From positions 1,275,001 to 1,339,000 of the forward strand of contig NZ_APNH01000001.1 in the NCBI RefSeq assembly GCF_040361275.1: a DNA stretch of 64,000 bases. Direction: 5' to 3'. The stretch is from Salinisphaera sp. T31B1 (GTDB lineage Bacteria > Pseudomonadota > Gammaproteobacteria > Nevskiales > Salinisphaeraceae). A model generated the notes under the pieces. That model worked only from the letters and a program-made list of their open reading frames with translations. It had not been told where the DNA came from and did not search any database. Both the position numbers and the translations under genes were made by a program. This document shows, one piece after another, positions 37,599 through 46,862 of the stretch (position 1 is the stretch's first letter; every line of letters starts with the position of its first letter).

Positions 37599-37692
37599 TC
37601 GTCGTTTAACCAAGCGAACTGACTTGGCCAAGGGCGGGCGGTGGTTGGCGCCCGGTACGCGTTCGATTAGTCGGGGTGGCCGAAGCGGCTGA

Positions 37693-38562
37693 TCAATTCG
37701 GGACCACCTGTTGGTCGGCGAAGTCGCGGTAGGAATGCAGCGGCCGGCCCAGCAGCGTGGTGAGTCGCTCGATGTCGCCGGCTTCCGGGGCCATGCCGTC
37801 GCTGACATAGCGCTCGGCCATCAGACGCATTTCGTAGGCCATCCATTTGGGCATGACGTGGGCCATGTTCTGCTCGAAGCCGGTGGGGTCGTCGCCGCCA
37901 TAGGCGATGGAACGGCCGAGCACGTCGGACCAGATCGCGGCGATGTCCGACCCGGTGAGCGTGTCGGGGCCGACCAGGTTGATGGTATCGCTTGCCAGCG
38001 TGGCCGGTGACTGGTCGCGGCGGATCAGTTCGAGGGCGGCGACTTCGGCGATATCGCGCACATCGATCATGGCCACGCCCTTGCTGCCGATCGGCATCGG
38101 GTATACGCCGTGCTCACGGATGACATCCGTGACCATGATTTCGTTATCGATGAAATACGCGGGGCGCAGAATCGTGGCGCTGAAGCCCATCTGCTCGATC
38201 ATGCGTTCGGCGCCGGATTTGACCGCGAAGTGGGGCACGTTCACGAAACGCTCGGCGTGAATCACCGACAGGTACACGACGCGCTGGACGCCGGCCTCGC
38301 GGGCGATGTTGAGGGCGATCAGGGCCTGGGTGAATTCGTCGCCGGCCACCGCATTCAACAGGAACAAGGTGGATACGCCGGTGAAGGCGCGCCGCATCGC
38401 ATCGATATCGAGCATCTCGCCCTGCACGACATCGACGCCGGCCGGGAATGTCGCTTTCGACGGGTCGCGTACGAGAACGCGGACATCGGTCTGACGTGCG
38501 ACCAGCTGGTCGACAACCTGACGGCCGACGCGGCCGGTAGCGCCTGTAATGAGGATGGTCAT
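37693..38562 (-). CDS. NmrA-like NAD(P)-binding protein
   Basis: A 289-residue atypical short-chain dehydrogenase: the GATGRVG nucleotide loop at residues 7-13, RVLVRDPSKA, VVQGEMLD, then VVYLSVIHAE and an AVKSGAERMIEQMGFSATILRPAYFIDN segment in place of the usual YxxxK. NmrA/HSCARG-like proteins act as redox sensors or quinone reductases. It is divergent from a LysR gene with a shared 101-bp control region, which suggests control by it. G+C is back to the host level. Confidence 0.8.
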   Translation of the reverse strand: MTILITGATGRVGRQVVDQLVARQTDVRVLVRDPSKATFPAGVDVVQGEMLDIDAMRRAFTGVSTLFLLNAVAGDEFTQALIALNIAREAGVQRVVYLSVIHAERFVNVPHFAVKSGAERMIEQMGFSATILRPAYFIDNEIMVTDVIREHGVYPMPIGSKGVAMIDVRDIAEVAALELIRRDQSPATLASDTINLVGPDTLTGSDIAAIWSDVLGRSIAYGGDDPTGFEQNMAHVMPKWMAYEMRLMAERYVSDGMAPEAGDIERLTTLLGRPLHSYRDFADQQVVPN

Positions 38563-38616
38563 GTGAATCTCCGAGGTGTGTTGAGGAACGATTTGAAGTC
38601 TACGGGCTCGATTTCG

Positions 38617-38631
38617 TAGCGATAGACGCTA
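38617..38631. promoter_or_regulatory. LysR-type box TAGCG-N5-CGCTA
   Basis: TAGCG (38617-38621) and CGCTA (38627-38631) form an inverted repeat in the 101-bp space between the divergent NmrA and LysR genes, fitting a T-rich/A-rich LysR recognition site. Confidence 0.45.
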
Positions 38632-38663
38632 TATTTGGACGCTCTGTCTCACTGGTGGAACAC

Positions 38664-39557
38664 ATGAATCTGCTTGCGCTTGCCGACTTCAACCTCGTGG
38701 CCCGGCACGGCGGGTTCGGCAAGGCGGCGCGCGCTGCATCGCGCCCGAAAGCCACGCTGTCGCGGCGTGTCGCGGAGCTGGAAGCCAGCCTCGATCTGCG
38801 CCTGTTCGAACGCGGCGGCCACCGCCTGAAGCTGACCGAGGAAGGCCAGGCGCTCTATGAGAGAACAGGCGCGCTGCTGGCGGATCTGGAAGAAAGCACG
38901 GCCGCGATCAGCGCCGGGGGCCAGCGCCCGCGCGGGCGGCTACGCATCAGCGCGCCGTTGCTCTTTTCGCATGTCGCGCTCGGCAAACTCGCCGCCGAGT
39001 TCGCGCTCAAGTATCCCGAGGTGCGGGTGGAGATCACCACCGAGGATCGGGCGGTTCATATGGTCGAGGAGACCTACGACCTGGTGATTCGTATCAACCC
39101 GGCGCCGCAGGAACGCCTGGTCGGCCGCGTGTTCATGCGCGACCGGCTGGTCGTGGTGGCGAGCCCGGCGGTCGCTCGGCCCGCCGGCGACGACGCGGTG
39201 CCGGTGGTGGTCCGCGGTCAGGAGGACACGCGCGATACGTGGGACGTGGTGACCACGAGCGGCCCGTCGTCTATCGCGGTTCAGCCGATTCTTCGCCTGT
39301 CATCGATGCTGATGGTTCGGGACGCGGTACGCGCGGGGGCCGGTGCGGCGTGTCTGCCGCTGTCGCTGGCCAGCCGGGATGTGGCCGACGGCCGATTGGT
39401 GCAATGGGGCGAGCTGGACGCGCCGGAGATCGCGCTCTGGACGTTGTATCCGTCCCGCCGGTTTCTGAGCGCGCGTGTCTCGGCGTTCGTGGCGCATCTG
39501 AAAGAGGCATTCCCGAACGGCACGCCGGATGAGCTCGCGGCGTATATCGATGCCTGA
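38664..39557 (+). CDS. LysR-family transcriptional regulator
   Basis: A 297-residue LysR protein. The N-terminal HTH reads MNLLALADFNLVARHGGFGKAARAASRPKATLSRRVAELEASLDLRLFER; the RPKATLSRRVAELE recognition helix and the C-terminal effector domain (RLRISAPLLFSHVALGKL) place it in the large CrgA/DsdC-like branch. I chose the ATG at 38664, with GGTGGA four bases before it; a GTG at 38655 is also in frame. It likely controls the divergent NmrA-like gene. Confidence 0.88.
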   Translation: MNLLALADFNLVARHGGFGKAARAASRPKATLSRRVAELEASLDLRLFERGGHRLKLTEEGQALYERTGALLADLEESTAAISAGGQRPRGRLRISAPLLFSHVALGKLAAEFALKYPEVRVEITTEDRAVHMVEETYDLVIRINPAPQERLVGRVFMRDRLVVVASPAVARPAGDDAVPVVVRGQEDTRDTWDVVTTSGPSSIAVQPILRLSSMLMVRDAVRAGAGAACLPLSLASRDVADGRLVQWGELDAPEIALWTLYPSRRFLSARVSAFVAHLKEAFPNGTPDELAAYIDA

Positions 39558-39658
39558 GCCGCCCATGCTTGCCCGCCGGTTTCCGTGCGTTGGGGTCAGG
39601 TCTTGCATCGTGCATAACCGCGTTAGAATCAACTCAAAACCGCAACAGCAAGCCAGTT

Positions 39659-40507
39659 ATGGCCCGACCGCTCCGCCTCGAATTCGCCGGCGCGCTCTAT
39701 CACGTCACCGCCCGCGGCGATCGCCAGGAAGCGATCTATGAGGACGATGAAGACAGGCACGCGTTTCTGGATGTTCTCGCGCGTGTCGCCGATCGCTTCA
39801 ACTGGTTGGTGCACGCCTACTGCGAGATGACGAACCACTATCACCTGCTGATCGAAACGCCGGACGGCAATTTGTCTAAGGGCATGCGGCAATTGAACGG
39901 GGTGTATACCCAGTACAGCAATCGCCGGCACGGCCGCGTGGGGCATCTGTTCCAGGAACGCTACAAGGCGATTCTCGTGCAGAAGGAATCGTATCTCTTG
40001 GAAGTGGCTCGTTATGTCGTGCTCAACCCGGTACGAGCGCAGATGGTGCGCAGTGCCGGCGATTGGCCGTGGAGCAGTTACCGCGCAACGTCCGGGCGTG
40101 CGGGCGTGCCAGGTTTTCTCACCACCGATTGGGTTCTGTCGGCGTTCGGCGATCGGTTGAAAGAATCACAGCTCGCCTACCGGCGGTTCGTGACCGAGGG
40201 TCGCGGCCAGCCCGCGCCGTGGGCAGCGCTCGCCAATCAAGTGCTGCTGGGCGACGATGCGTTCGTCGATCGCATGCGCGCGAAGATCGATCAATCCAAC
40301 CGCTCGCTTGCCGAAGTGCCGCGTGCCCAGCGGGCCGGGCGGGCCAGGCCGTTGGCCGACTATGCTGCCCAGAGCAATACGCGTAATGAAGCAATCGTTG
40401 CGGCCTTCGGCTCCGGCGGTTACAGCATGGCCGAGATCGGGGCCTATTTCGGCGTGCATTATTCGACGGTCAGCCGGGTCGTGCGGACCGCCGAGTGCGG
40501 TTCGTGA
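39659..40507 (+). mobile_element. REP-associated tyrosine transposase (RAYT, Y1 HUH family)
   Basis: A 282-residue single-strand transposase of the IS200/IS605-like Y1 class. It shows LEFAGALYHVTARGD, the HUH pair in NHYHLLIE (His60, His62), and a candidate nucleophile Tyr in YTQYSNRR (83-90). A C-terminal HTH (SMAEIGAYFGVHYSTVSRVVR) resembles the DnaA-type end common in RAYTs. A GGGGTCAGG block with TGCATCGTGCA lies 40-65 bp upstream, as usual for such genes. It stands alone with no second transposition gene, which fits a domesticated RAYT that mobilises REP sequences. Confidence 0.85.
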
Positions 40508-40642
40508 ATACCGGCGCGTTCGATGATGGGCGTTGAGCGTAAACCACTGTGTATAAAAAAGTGGCAGGCGTGTTCGGCCTGGTTTCGCTAGAGGCCGCAG
40601 CGGTTCTAAAACGAGCGCTTAGACGCGCCCTGACGCTGTATA

Positions 40643-42076
40643 ATGCACATGATGAGCGCCGACTGCGATGACGAGCCCGCCGAAGAGCCAACAGGCTTAG
40701 CCGAACAGCACGTACCGGTGCCGCGGGTTCGGATTTTTGCCACGATCGGCTGTGCGCTGATGATGATGGCGCTGGACGGCACGATAGTCGCGACCGCGCT
40801 GGAATCCCTCACCGCCGGGCTGGATACTTCAGTCAACTGGGCCAGCTGGACCATCACGATTTACTCGTTCGGTTTCGTCGTGATGCTGCCAGTCAGCGGT
40901 CGGCTCGCTGTGCGCTTTGGCAACCGCAACGTCTTCTTGGGTTCGGTCGCCGTGTTCAGTGCGGCCTCGCTATGCTGTGCCCTGTCCGACAATATCGCCA
41001 CGCTGATCGCACTGCGTGCGCTACAAGCCGCAGGCGGGGCGGGTTTCACGCCCGCCGCCACGGGCATTATCGTTCAGCATTTCGGCGCGGCGCGCGACCG
41101 CTACGTGGGTTTGTTCGGCAGCATCTTTCCGGTCGGTGCGATGATCGGGCCGATATTCGGCGGCCTGTTCGTAACGTATTGGAGTTGGCGCGGCATCTTC
41201 CTCGTTAATGTGCCCATTGGCCTGACGGTCGCTGCGCTGGTCTACTTATACGTACCGCGCGATCAACCGCGAACGCCGTTGCGCCGCGCACGGTTCGATA
41301 TGACCGGTCTGGTGATCTTTGGCGTTGGGCTGCTGCTTGCCATGTTTGCGGTAACGCATCTGGCCGAGCCGGAAATTCACGCAGGGTCGGTGTCGTTCCT
41401 GGCACCGCTTGTTCTGGGCGTCGGCGCGCTGGGTTATTTCCTGCGTCATATCAGGAACAAGCCCAATCCTTTTATCGATCCGCGGCTGATTCATGGGACG
41501 GGTTTCGGCACCGTCAATTTGATCAATATCCTCTATGGGGGTGCGAGCATCGGTCTATTGGTGCTGGTGCCGTTGTATGCCATCAACCGGTACGGCATGA
41601 ACGCTTTCGATGCCGGTACCCTGCTCGCCGCTCAGGGTATTGCTGCGATTACGTTTTCCTCGCTGGCCGCATTCGCATTGCGTAGTACCGGTTATCGGCC
41701 GCCGATGTATTTCGGTGCCGCGTTCATCGTGATGGGCTTTGTGCTGTTATCCACCGCGCCTTGGTGGGGCGTGCCGCCGTATGTCTGGCTGGCGGGGGCG
41801 ACGTTCCTGTTCGGCGTCGGCGGTGGCACCATGAACCCGTCCAGCCGCAACGCCGGATTGCAGCTGGCGCCGGACAGGGCACCTTCAATCGCGGCGTTGC
41901 GGTCCATGTGCATGCAGGTGGGGCGGATCGCGACCATCTCGATCGCGACCGCGATCATTGCCAGCTCCAGCGACCCTGCCGAGGCCCAGTCATGGATCTA
42001 CTTCGTGGCTGCGGTGGTTCTGCTCTGTGCGATACCGGTCATTGCGCGGGTGCCAGAACATCGAGGCGCGTGGTAG
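40643..42076 (+). CDS. MFS transporter, DHA2 (14-helix) drug-exporter type
   Basis: A 477-residue major facilitator protein with many hydrophobic helices. The LDGTIVATALESLTAGL segment after helix 1 and the SGRLAVRFGNRNVFLG loop 2-3 motif are typical of the EmrB/QacA group of proton-driven exporters. There is no EmrA-type adaptor beside it. The start is unsure: ATGs at 40643, 40649 and 40652 are in frame and none has a good RBS. Convergent with the MscS gene. Confidence 0.85.
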   Translation: MHMMSADCDDEPAEEPTGLAEQHVPVPRVRIFATIGCALMMMALDGTIVATALESLTAGLDTSVNWASWTITIYSFGFVVMLPVSGRLAVRFGNRNVFLGSVAVFSAASLCCALSDNIATLIALRALQAAGGAGFTPAATGIIVQHFGAARDRYVGLFGSIFPVGAMIGPIFGGLFVTYWSWRGIFLVNVPIGLTVAALVYLYVPRDQPRTPLRRARFDMTGLVIFGVGLLLAMFAVTHLAEPEIHAGSVSFLAPLVLGVGALGYFLRHIRNKPNPFIDPRLIHGTGFGTVNLINILYGGASIGLLVLVPLYAINRYGMNAFDAGTLLAAQGIAAITFSSLAAFALRSTGYRPPMYFGAAFIVMGFVLLSTAPWWGVPPYVWLAGATFLFGVGGGTMNPSSRNAGLQLAPDRAPSIAALRSMCMQVGRIATISIATAIIASSSDPAEAQSWIYFVAAVVLLCAIPVIARVPEHRGAW

Positions 42077-42115
42077 CCGGCGATCGTTGCTCGTCAGCAC
42101 GCGATAAGCGGTCCG

Positions 42116-43066
42116 TTAGCCGTCTCGCGCCGGCGTGTCTTCGTTGCCGTCCTCGGCCGCCGTTCCGGTCTCCGGGAGGCCGTTGCGGAACTCGATCGTA
42201 CGATGCGGGTAGGGGATCCCGATGCCGGCTTCGTCCAGGGCCTCTTTCACCGCGCGCAGGATGTCCTTTTGATAGAGGAAATAATCGTCCGCCGAGACCC
42301 AGGCTCGGGCGAGAAAATCCACCGAGCTGGCGCCAAGGCCGCTCACCTTCACGAGCGGTTCGTTGTCGGTCTGGGTACGGTCGTCGGCTTTGATGGCCTC
42401 GCTGATCACGCGCTCGGCTTCGGCAAGCGAGGCGTCGTAGCTGACGCCGAATGTCCACTCTGCCTGCCGGTTGGGGTAGACCGAGTAGTTGTGGATCGTG
42501 TTACCCCAAACATCCGAGTTCGGCACGATCACCTGCACGTTGCCGACGGTCGCAAGCTCCGTGTAGTTGATCGAGATCTCGTTCACCGTGCCCATCTCGC
42601 CGTTGCCCACGCTGACGAAGTCGCCCTCGGCGAACGGACGAAACAGAATGATCATCACGCCGGAGGCGATGTTGGACAACGTGCCCTGCAGAGCGAGGCC
42701 GACGGCCAGACCGGCGGCACCCAGTGCTGCAATGATGGATGTGGTCTGGATACCGAAGGTGTTGAGGATGAAGAGAAACGTGAACCCGAGGATCACGTAG
42801 CGCGCGATCGAGCCGAGAAACTTGAACAGCGTATTGTCGAGATCGCCGCGCGCCTGCGCGGTACGACGCAGGCGCCGGGCGACCCAGCGCGCGATCATCA
42901 TCCCGATCATCAGAATGATGATGGCCAGCACGACGTCGCCGGCCACGGTCAGCATCGCCTTGAGCGTGATGTAGTCCGACAGGCTCTGACCATCGACCAC
43001 GTTGGTCGTGAACAGGCTGTGTAGAAAAGACCGCACGCTTTCCCACGCGTGCTGCAGCATTTCCAT
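42116..43066 (-). CDS. MscS-family small-conductance mechanosensitive channel
   Basis: A 316-residue channel protein that opens on membrane tension and protects from hypo-osmotic shock. It has two N-terminal helices, the pore helix TM3 AALGAAGLAVGLALQGTLSNIASGVMIILFRPF, and the beta-domain GDFVSVGNGEMGTVNEISINYTEL with IVPNSDVWGNTIHNYS. Gly/Ala packing in TM3 is intact. A long acidic tail (about 20 residues) ends the protein. Relevant for a salt-exposed organism. Confidence 0.93.
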   Translation of the reverse strand: MEMLQHAWESVRSFLHSLFTTNVVDGQSLSDYITLKAMLTVAGDVVLAIIILMIGMMIARWVARRLRRTAQARGDLDNTLFKFLGSIARYVILGFTFLFILNTFGIQTTSIIAALGAAGLAVGLALQGTLSNIASGVMIILFRPFAEGDFVSVGNGEMGTVNEISINYTELATVGNVQVIVPNSDVWGNTIHNYSVYPNRQAEWTFGVSYDASLAEAERVISEAIKADDRTQTDNEPLVKVSGLGASSVDFLARAWVSADDYFLYQKDILRAVKEALDEAGIGIPYPHRTIEFRNGLPETGTAAEDGNEDTPARDG

Positions 43067-43780
43067 CGCTTACCCCTTGGGTGGTGGTTTTTCGTAAAGT
43101 TGGCGGGGCCTCGCCGGCCGATCGGCAGACGAACCCAAGCATCGAAACCGCGAGGCCACTTACGCAGATCGCGATATTCGATCGGACATTCGGCGAGTCG
43201 GGTAATTCGATGGCAGGCAATCTGATTGCCTATGCGTTCTATTGGACGCGAGTCGAACTATGGATGCAAATGCGCTGTTCCACCGACTGTTCGCGGCGAT
43301 GTGGGGCCGGGTTGCACGTGACCGCTGAAAGATTCTGGCCCGGGGCTGAAATTCGTGAGCCGGGCTATGGCGCAGGTTATTGATTCCGTTGCCTGGAACA
43401 CGCGTAGCCGGACACGCGCTCGTTCGCCGGCCGACGAGTCTGCGAATCGGATACGGCTGAGACGACGCGTTCGTCGATCGGATGCATTCGAAACAGCAGC
43501 CGTTCCAGCGCAGCTTGCCGCCGCGCCCGGGGGAGACGCCGAGTGCTTGCTGCCGGCGGCCGATTTCTGCGACGTGTCTGCTGCCCATACCGATGCGATT
43601 GCATTGCCGAGCCTGGCAGCCGGCGTCGATAGCCACGCGATCAAAAAGCAACGCCGGAGGTTGTCCGGCGTTGCTGTTCAGAGGCTTCGCGGCCGCTGAC
43701 CTTGGCGCGCAGGCATACGCCTACGCGCTCGATCCGACACGCCAATCATCCTCTGCCGGCAAGGCCCTGCGCCGTATCGT
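43067..43780. other. Intergenic region between mscS and gcd
   Basis: A 714-bp gap. Only the gcd terminator (43643-43675) is recognisable. Several open frames cross it on both strands, none with family character; decayed genes cannot be excluded. Confidence 0.5.
43643..43675 (-). terminator. Intrinsic terminator of gcd
   Basis: A perfect 12-bp stem AGCAACGCCGGA/TCCGGCGTTGCT (43647-43658 with 43664-43675), five-base loop, followed on the minus strand by five T residues. It lies 106 bp past the gcd stop. Confidence 0.92.
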
Positions 43781-46219
43781 CTATGTGGACGGCTTTTGGG
43801 GCAGCGCGAAGGCGATGGTGTAATCGCCGCGGTACGTGCCCAACGGTTGATGGCCGCCGGCCGTGATCACGACATATTCGCGGCCGTCCGCGCCGCGATA
43901 AATCGACGGATTCGCCTGCCCGCCGGCCGGCAGGTAGGTCGACCACAGCACCTTGCCCGTATCGGTGTCGTAGGCACGCAGCATGTTGTCGGCGGTGCCG
44001 GCGATGAAGGTCAGGCCGCCGGCCGTCATCACGCCGCCGCCGAGATCCGGCACGCTGCTGGGCAAAGGCAGATTCTGCTTGAGGTTGAACGGGGCGGTAT
44101 GGCGACTGTTGCCCAGCGGCGCGGACCACTTTGTTTTGCCGCTGGCCAGATCGATCTGGTTGATCGTGGCCCAGGGCGGCGCGTTGCACGGCATCTTGAT
44201 CGGGCTGAGGAACGGATGCAGGTGGATCGCGTAGGCCAGGCCGTACTGCGGCTTCCAGGTGCCGCCGCCATAACCGTCCGGCGGCAGGCCCTTGCCATCC
44301 CAACGCTGTATCGCCGGAGGGTGATCGGCTTCGTCCCGCGGGATCAGGGTCCCAATGAACGGCAGATAGTTGGCCACGATATTCATCTGACCGTCGGGTG
44401 AGAACGATGCGCCGTACCAGTCACTGGTGCCGTCGAAGGTCGGAAACATGATCGACCCCTGCCGGGTGGGCGGCGTGAAATCACCCTTGTAATACGATTG
44501 CTGGAACCGCACCCGGCACCACATCTGATCGAACGGCGTTGCGCCCCACATATCGGTGGCGCTCAGGTCGTGTTTCGGAAACTGCGGTTCGTCGGGCGAG
44601 TAGGGCTGGGTCTTGGACAGCCAGCCGTTGTTGTAGACACCGTCGCTCGGCCCGCCGGGGACGGGCTGTTCCACGACGCGCTTGATCGGCTCGCCGGTCA
44701 GCCGGTTGAGTACGAACACCTGGCCGCGTTTGTTGGTCGACACCAGCGCTGGCGTGTGTCCGCCATGCCCGTCGGGCCATTGCACCAGAGTCGGGCCGAC
44801 CGGGATATCGAAATCCCACAGGTCGGTGTGCGCTTCCTGGAAGTGCCAGAGTTCCTTGCCGGTCTTCGCGTTGAGCGCCACGATCGAGCCGGAGTATTCA
44901 TCGTCGAACGGCCGGCGATTGCCGCCGTAGTAGTCGGGCGTGGCGTTGCCGGTGGGCAGGTAGACGATATCGTTGTCCGGATCGCCGCTGATACGGCCCC
45001 ACACATTGGGGGTCGACGGCGTATAGATCTCGCCGTCTGCCAACGGCGCGGTGGGGTTGGTCTTGCCCAGATCCCAGTGCCAGACGAGTTGGCCGGTGAC
45101 GGCGTCCCAGGCGCGCACGACGCCGGACGGCTCGCCCCAGTACCAGTTGTCGAAGACGTTGCCGCCGGTATAGACGCGGCCGTTCATCACCAACGGTGCA
45201 GAGGTCTGTACCAGCGTGCCGGGCTTCATCGGGCCGATGTTCTGCGATAGGTCGATCATGCCATTGGTGCCGAAGCCCGGGCATTTCTTGCCGGTCCTGG
45301 CATCCAGAGCGACGATATACCGACCCATGGTGGGCGCGATGATGCGCGTGGCGCACATCTGGCTCCCGTCGGGTGCCTGATAATCGGACGGTGCCTTGTA
45401 AAAGGCCACGCCGCGGCAGTTGACGAAGTTGTTGACCGAATCGTCGATTCCCGTGGGTTTGAACTTCCACTGCTGTTTGCCGGTGGTGGCATCGAGTGCC
45501 ACGACCCAGGCGTTGGGCGTACAGGTATAGGCTGTGTTGCCGATCTTGATCGGCGTGGCCTCCGAGCCCCAATGCGGCGATTCGTCATAGGCGTGGTTCA
45601 TGTCGCCGCTGCGATATGTCCAGGCTTTTTTCAGCTGGGCGACGTTATCGACATTGATCTGGTCGAGCGGCGAGAATCGGCTCTGGCCCTTGGTACGGCC
45701 CCAGCTCGGCCAGTCGTCAGGGTCGACCGATGTCGTCGGCAGGGTGACGTGGTCGTCGCTGTCGTTATTCGCGACCGTGCCATCGGGATGGCTGATCCAC
45801 GGCATGCTCAGCAGCACGCCGATACCGGCGACGATCAGCCCGATGGATGCCAGGCCGGTCGTCAGCGCCGGCGCCTTGGCCGAGGCCATGCCGCGCCAGG
45901 CCCAGGGCAGCATCAACAGCAAGGCGATCAACAGCGTTACGTCGAGCCGGGGGATCGCGGTGAAAACCGTCCACTGATTGAAGCCGGTTTCGGCGAACGA
46001 CCAGACGACGACGGCCGCGAACAGCACCAGGTGCAGCCAGAAGGCGATGCCGCGGCGTGCGATCAGCAGCCCGCCGACGAGCAGATAACCGATGCCACCC
46101 ACCAGATACGCCGGCGTGCCGCCGACACGCGTCAGCCAGATGCCCTCGGCCGTCAGCAGCAGGCCGAAAACGACCGCAGCCACACCCATGACCACGGTCA
46201 GACGATTCCTTCGTTCCAT
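43781..46219 (-). CDS. gcd: Membrane-bound PQQ-dependent glucose dehydrogenase
   Basis: Oxidises glucose to gluconolactone in the periplasm and feeds electrons to ubiquinone. The 812-residue product (E. coli Gcd 796) has about five N-terminal membrane helices (residues 10-145) and a beta-propeller domain with the usual segments: DWPSWGRTKGQSRFSPLDQIN, CRGVAFYK, FDNWYWGEPSGVVRAWDA, GNATPDYYGGNRRPFDDEYSGSIVALNAKTGK and GGVMTAGGLTFIAGTADNMLRAYD. I chose the ATG at 46219, with AAGGGG upstream, rather than 46258. No pqq genes are in the window. Confidence 0.93.
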   Translation of the reverse strand: MERRNRLTVVMGVAAVVFGLLLTAEGIWLTRVGGTPAYLVGGIGYLLVGGLLIARRGIAFWLHLVLFAAVVVWSFAETGFNQWTVFTAIPRLDVTLLIALLLMLPWAWRGMASAKAPALTTGLASIGLIVAGIGVLLSMPWISHPDGTVANNDSDDHVTLPTTSVDPDDWPSWGRTKGQSRFSPLDQINVDNVAQLKKAWTYRSGDMNHAYDESPHWGSEATPIKIGNTAYTCTPNAWVVALDATTGKQQWKFKPTGIDDSVNNFVNCRGVAFYKAPSDYQAPDGSQMCATRIIAPTMGRYIVALDARTGKKCPGFGTNGMIDLSQNIGPMKPGTLVQTSAPLVMNGRVYTGGNVFDNWYWGEPSGVVRAWDAVTGQLVWHWDLGKTNPTAPLADGEIYTPSTPNVWGRISGDPDNDIVYLPTGNATPDYYGGNRRPFDDEYSGSIVALNAKTGKELWHFQEAHTDLWDFDIPVGPTLVQWPDGHGGHTPALVSTNKRGQVFVLNRLTGEPIKRVVEQPVPGGPSDGVYNNGWLSKTQPYSPDEPQFPKHDLSATDMWGATPFDQMWCRVRFQQSYYKGDFTPPTRQGSIMFPTFDGTSDWYGASFSPDGQMNIVANYLPFIGTLIPRDEADHPPAIQRWDGKGLPPDGYGGGTWKPQYGLAYAIHLHPFLSPIKMPCNAPPWATINQIDLASGKTKWSAPLGNSRHTAPFNLKQNLPLPSSVPDLGGGVMTAGGLTFIAGTADNMLRAYDTDTGKVLWSTYLPAGGQANPSIYRGADGREYVVITAGGHQPLGTYRGDYTIAFALPQKPST

Positions 46220-46862
46220 CGTTTTGACACCCCTTGTGCCATTAATTGCTATATACATGTAAAAGAATAGCAGGCCATACCAGCGCTTGCTCGTCGGCCC
46301 GCGCGCTGATGCGAGCCTAGGGATTCGTGTCGTTGGTATGCTATGCCGGTGAGCGCCGCAGCCCCGGCCACCGTTGGCTGTCGAAGTTTTCCTGCGTGTT
46401 CAGTCACATCCGCGCCGGAGGAGACGCTGGCCTGGCGCCCGCCAGCCGGCGAAGGCCGTCCCTACAAGCGCGACTATCGACGGGCTCTCCATCGCGCGCG
46501 TTTTCGGGATCGTCCGGTCGTGCTGCGCAATGCCGGGCGCGTCGCCGTCCGATTACTCGTTGTTCCGGTATCGAAACGACCGATCTCGTCAGCGGGTTTG
46601 CCACCTCATCGAAAAGATGCCCGGCGTAGGTACCGTGCCGTTTTTGGGTCGCTGTGTGGTCGCTGGCGGCTGCGCGCTCGATCACGTCGCCGTGCCCGGC
46701 CATGACGTGCCGGCCGATCGGTACGGTAACGCTGATTATTCGGCTCAGGCCGGTCTCGATGTCGTCGTGGGCGTGGCCGATCGCCAAATCGTTTAACATC
46801 GGTGCCCTAGAAAAATGCCGTGCCTTGCCGGCGAGCCCGTTCAATCAGAAGGAATGTGTTGT
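46220..46862. other. Intergenic region between gcd and the PrpD-family gene
   Basis: 643 bp between divergent genes, so it must hold both promoters; a TATATA block lies near 46249-46254 for gcd. Open frames in it look accidental. No RNA gene seen. Confidence 0.5.

Larger units (their letters stand above)
37207..37692. other. Gap at the right end of the island
   Basis: Holds two tandem 10-bp units CTGATCCGTT (37245-37264), REP-like copy B, and a hairpin at 37579-37598. No coding frame here could be supported. Confidence 0.55.

Noticed and set aside
46327-46844. Several open frames between gcd and prpD
   Set aside because: Low-complexity, Arg-rich products on both strands without motifs; treated as chance frames in a promoter region.
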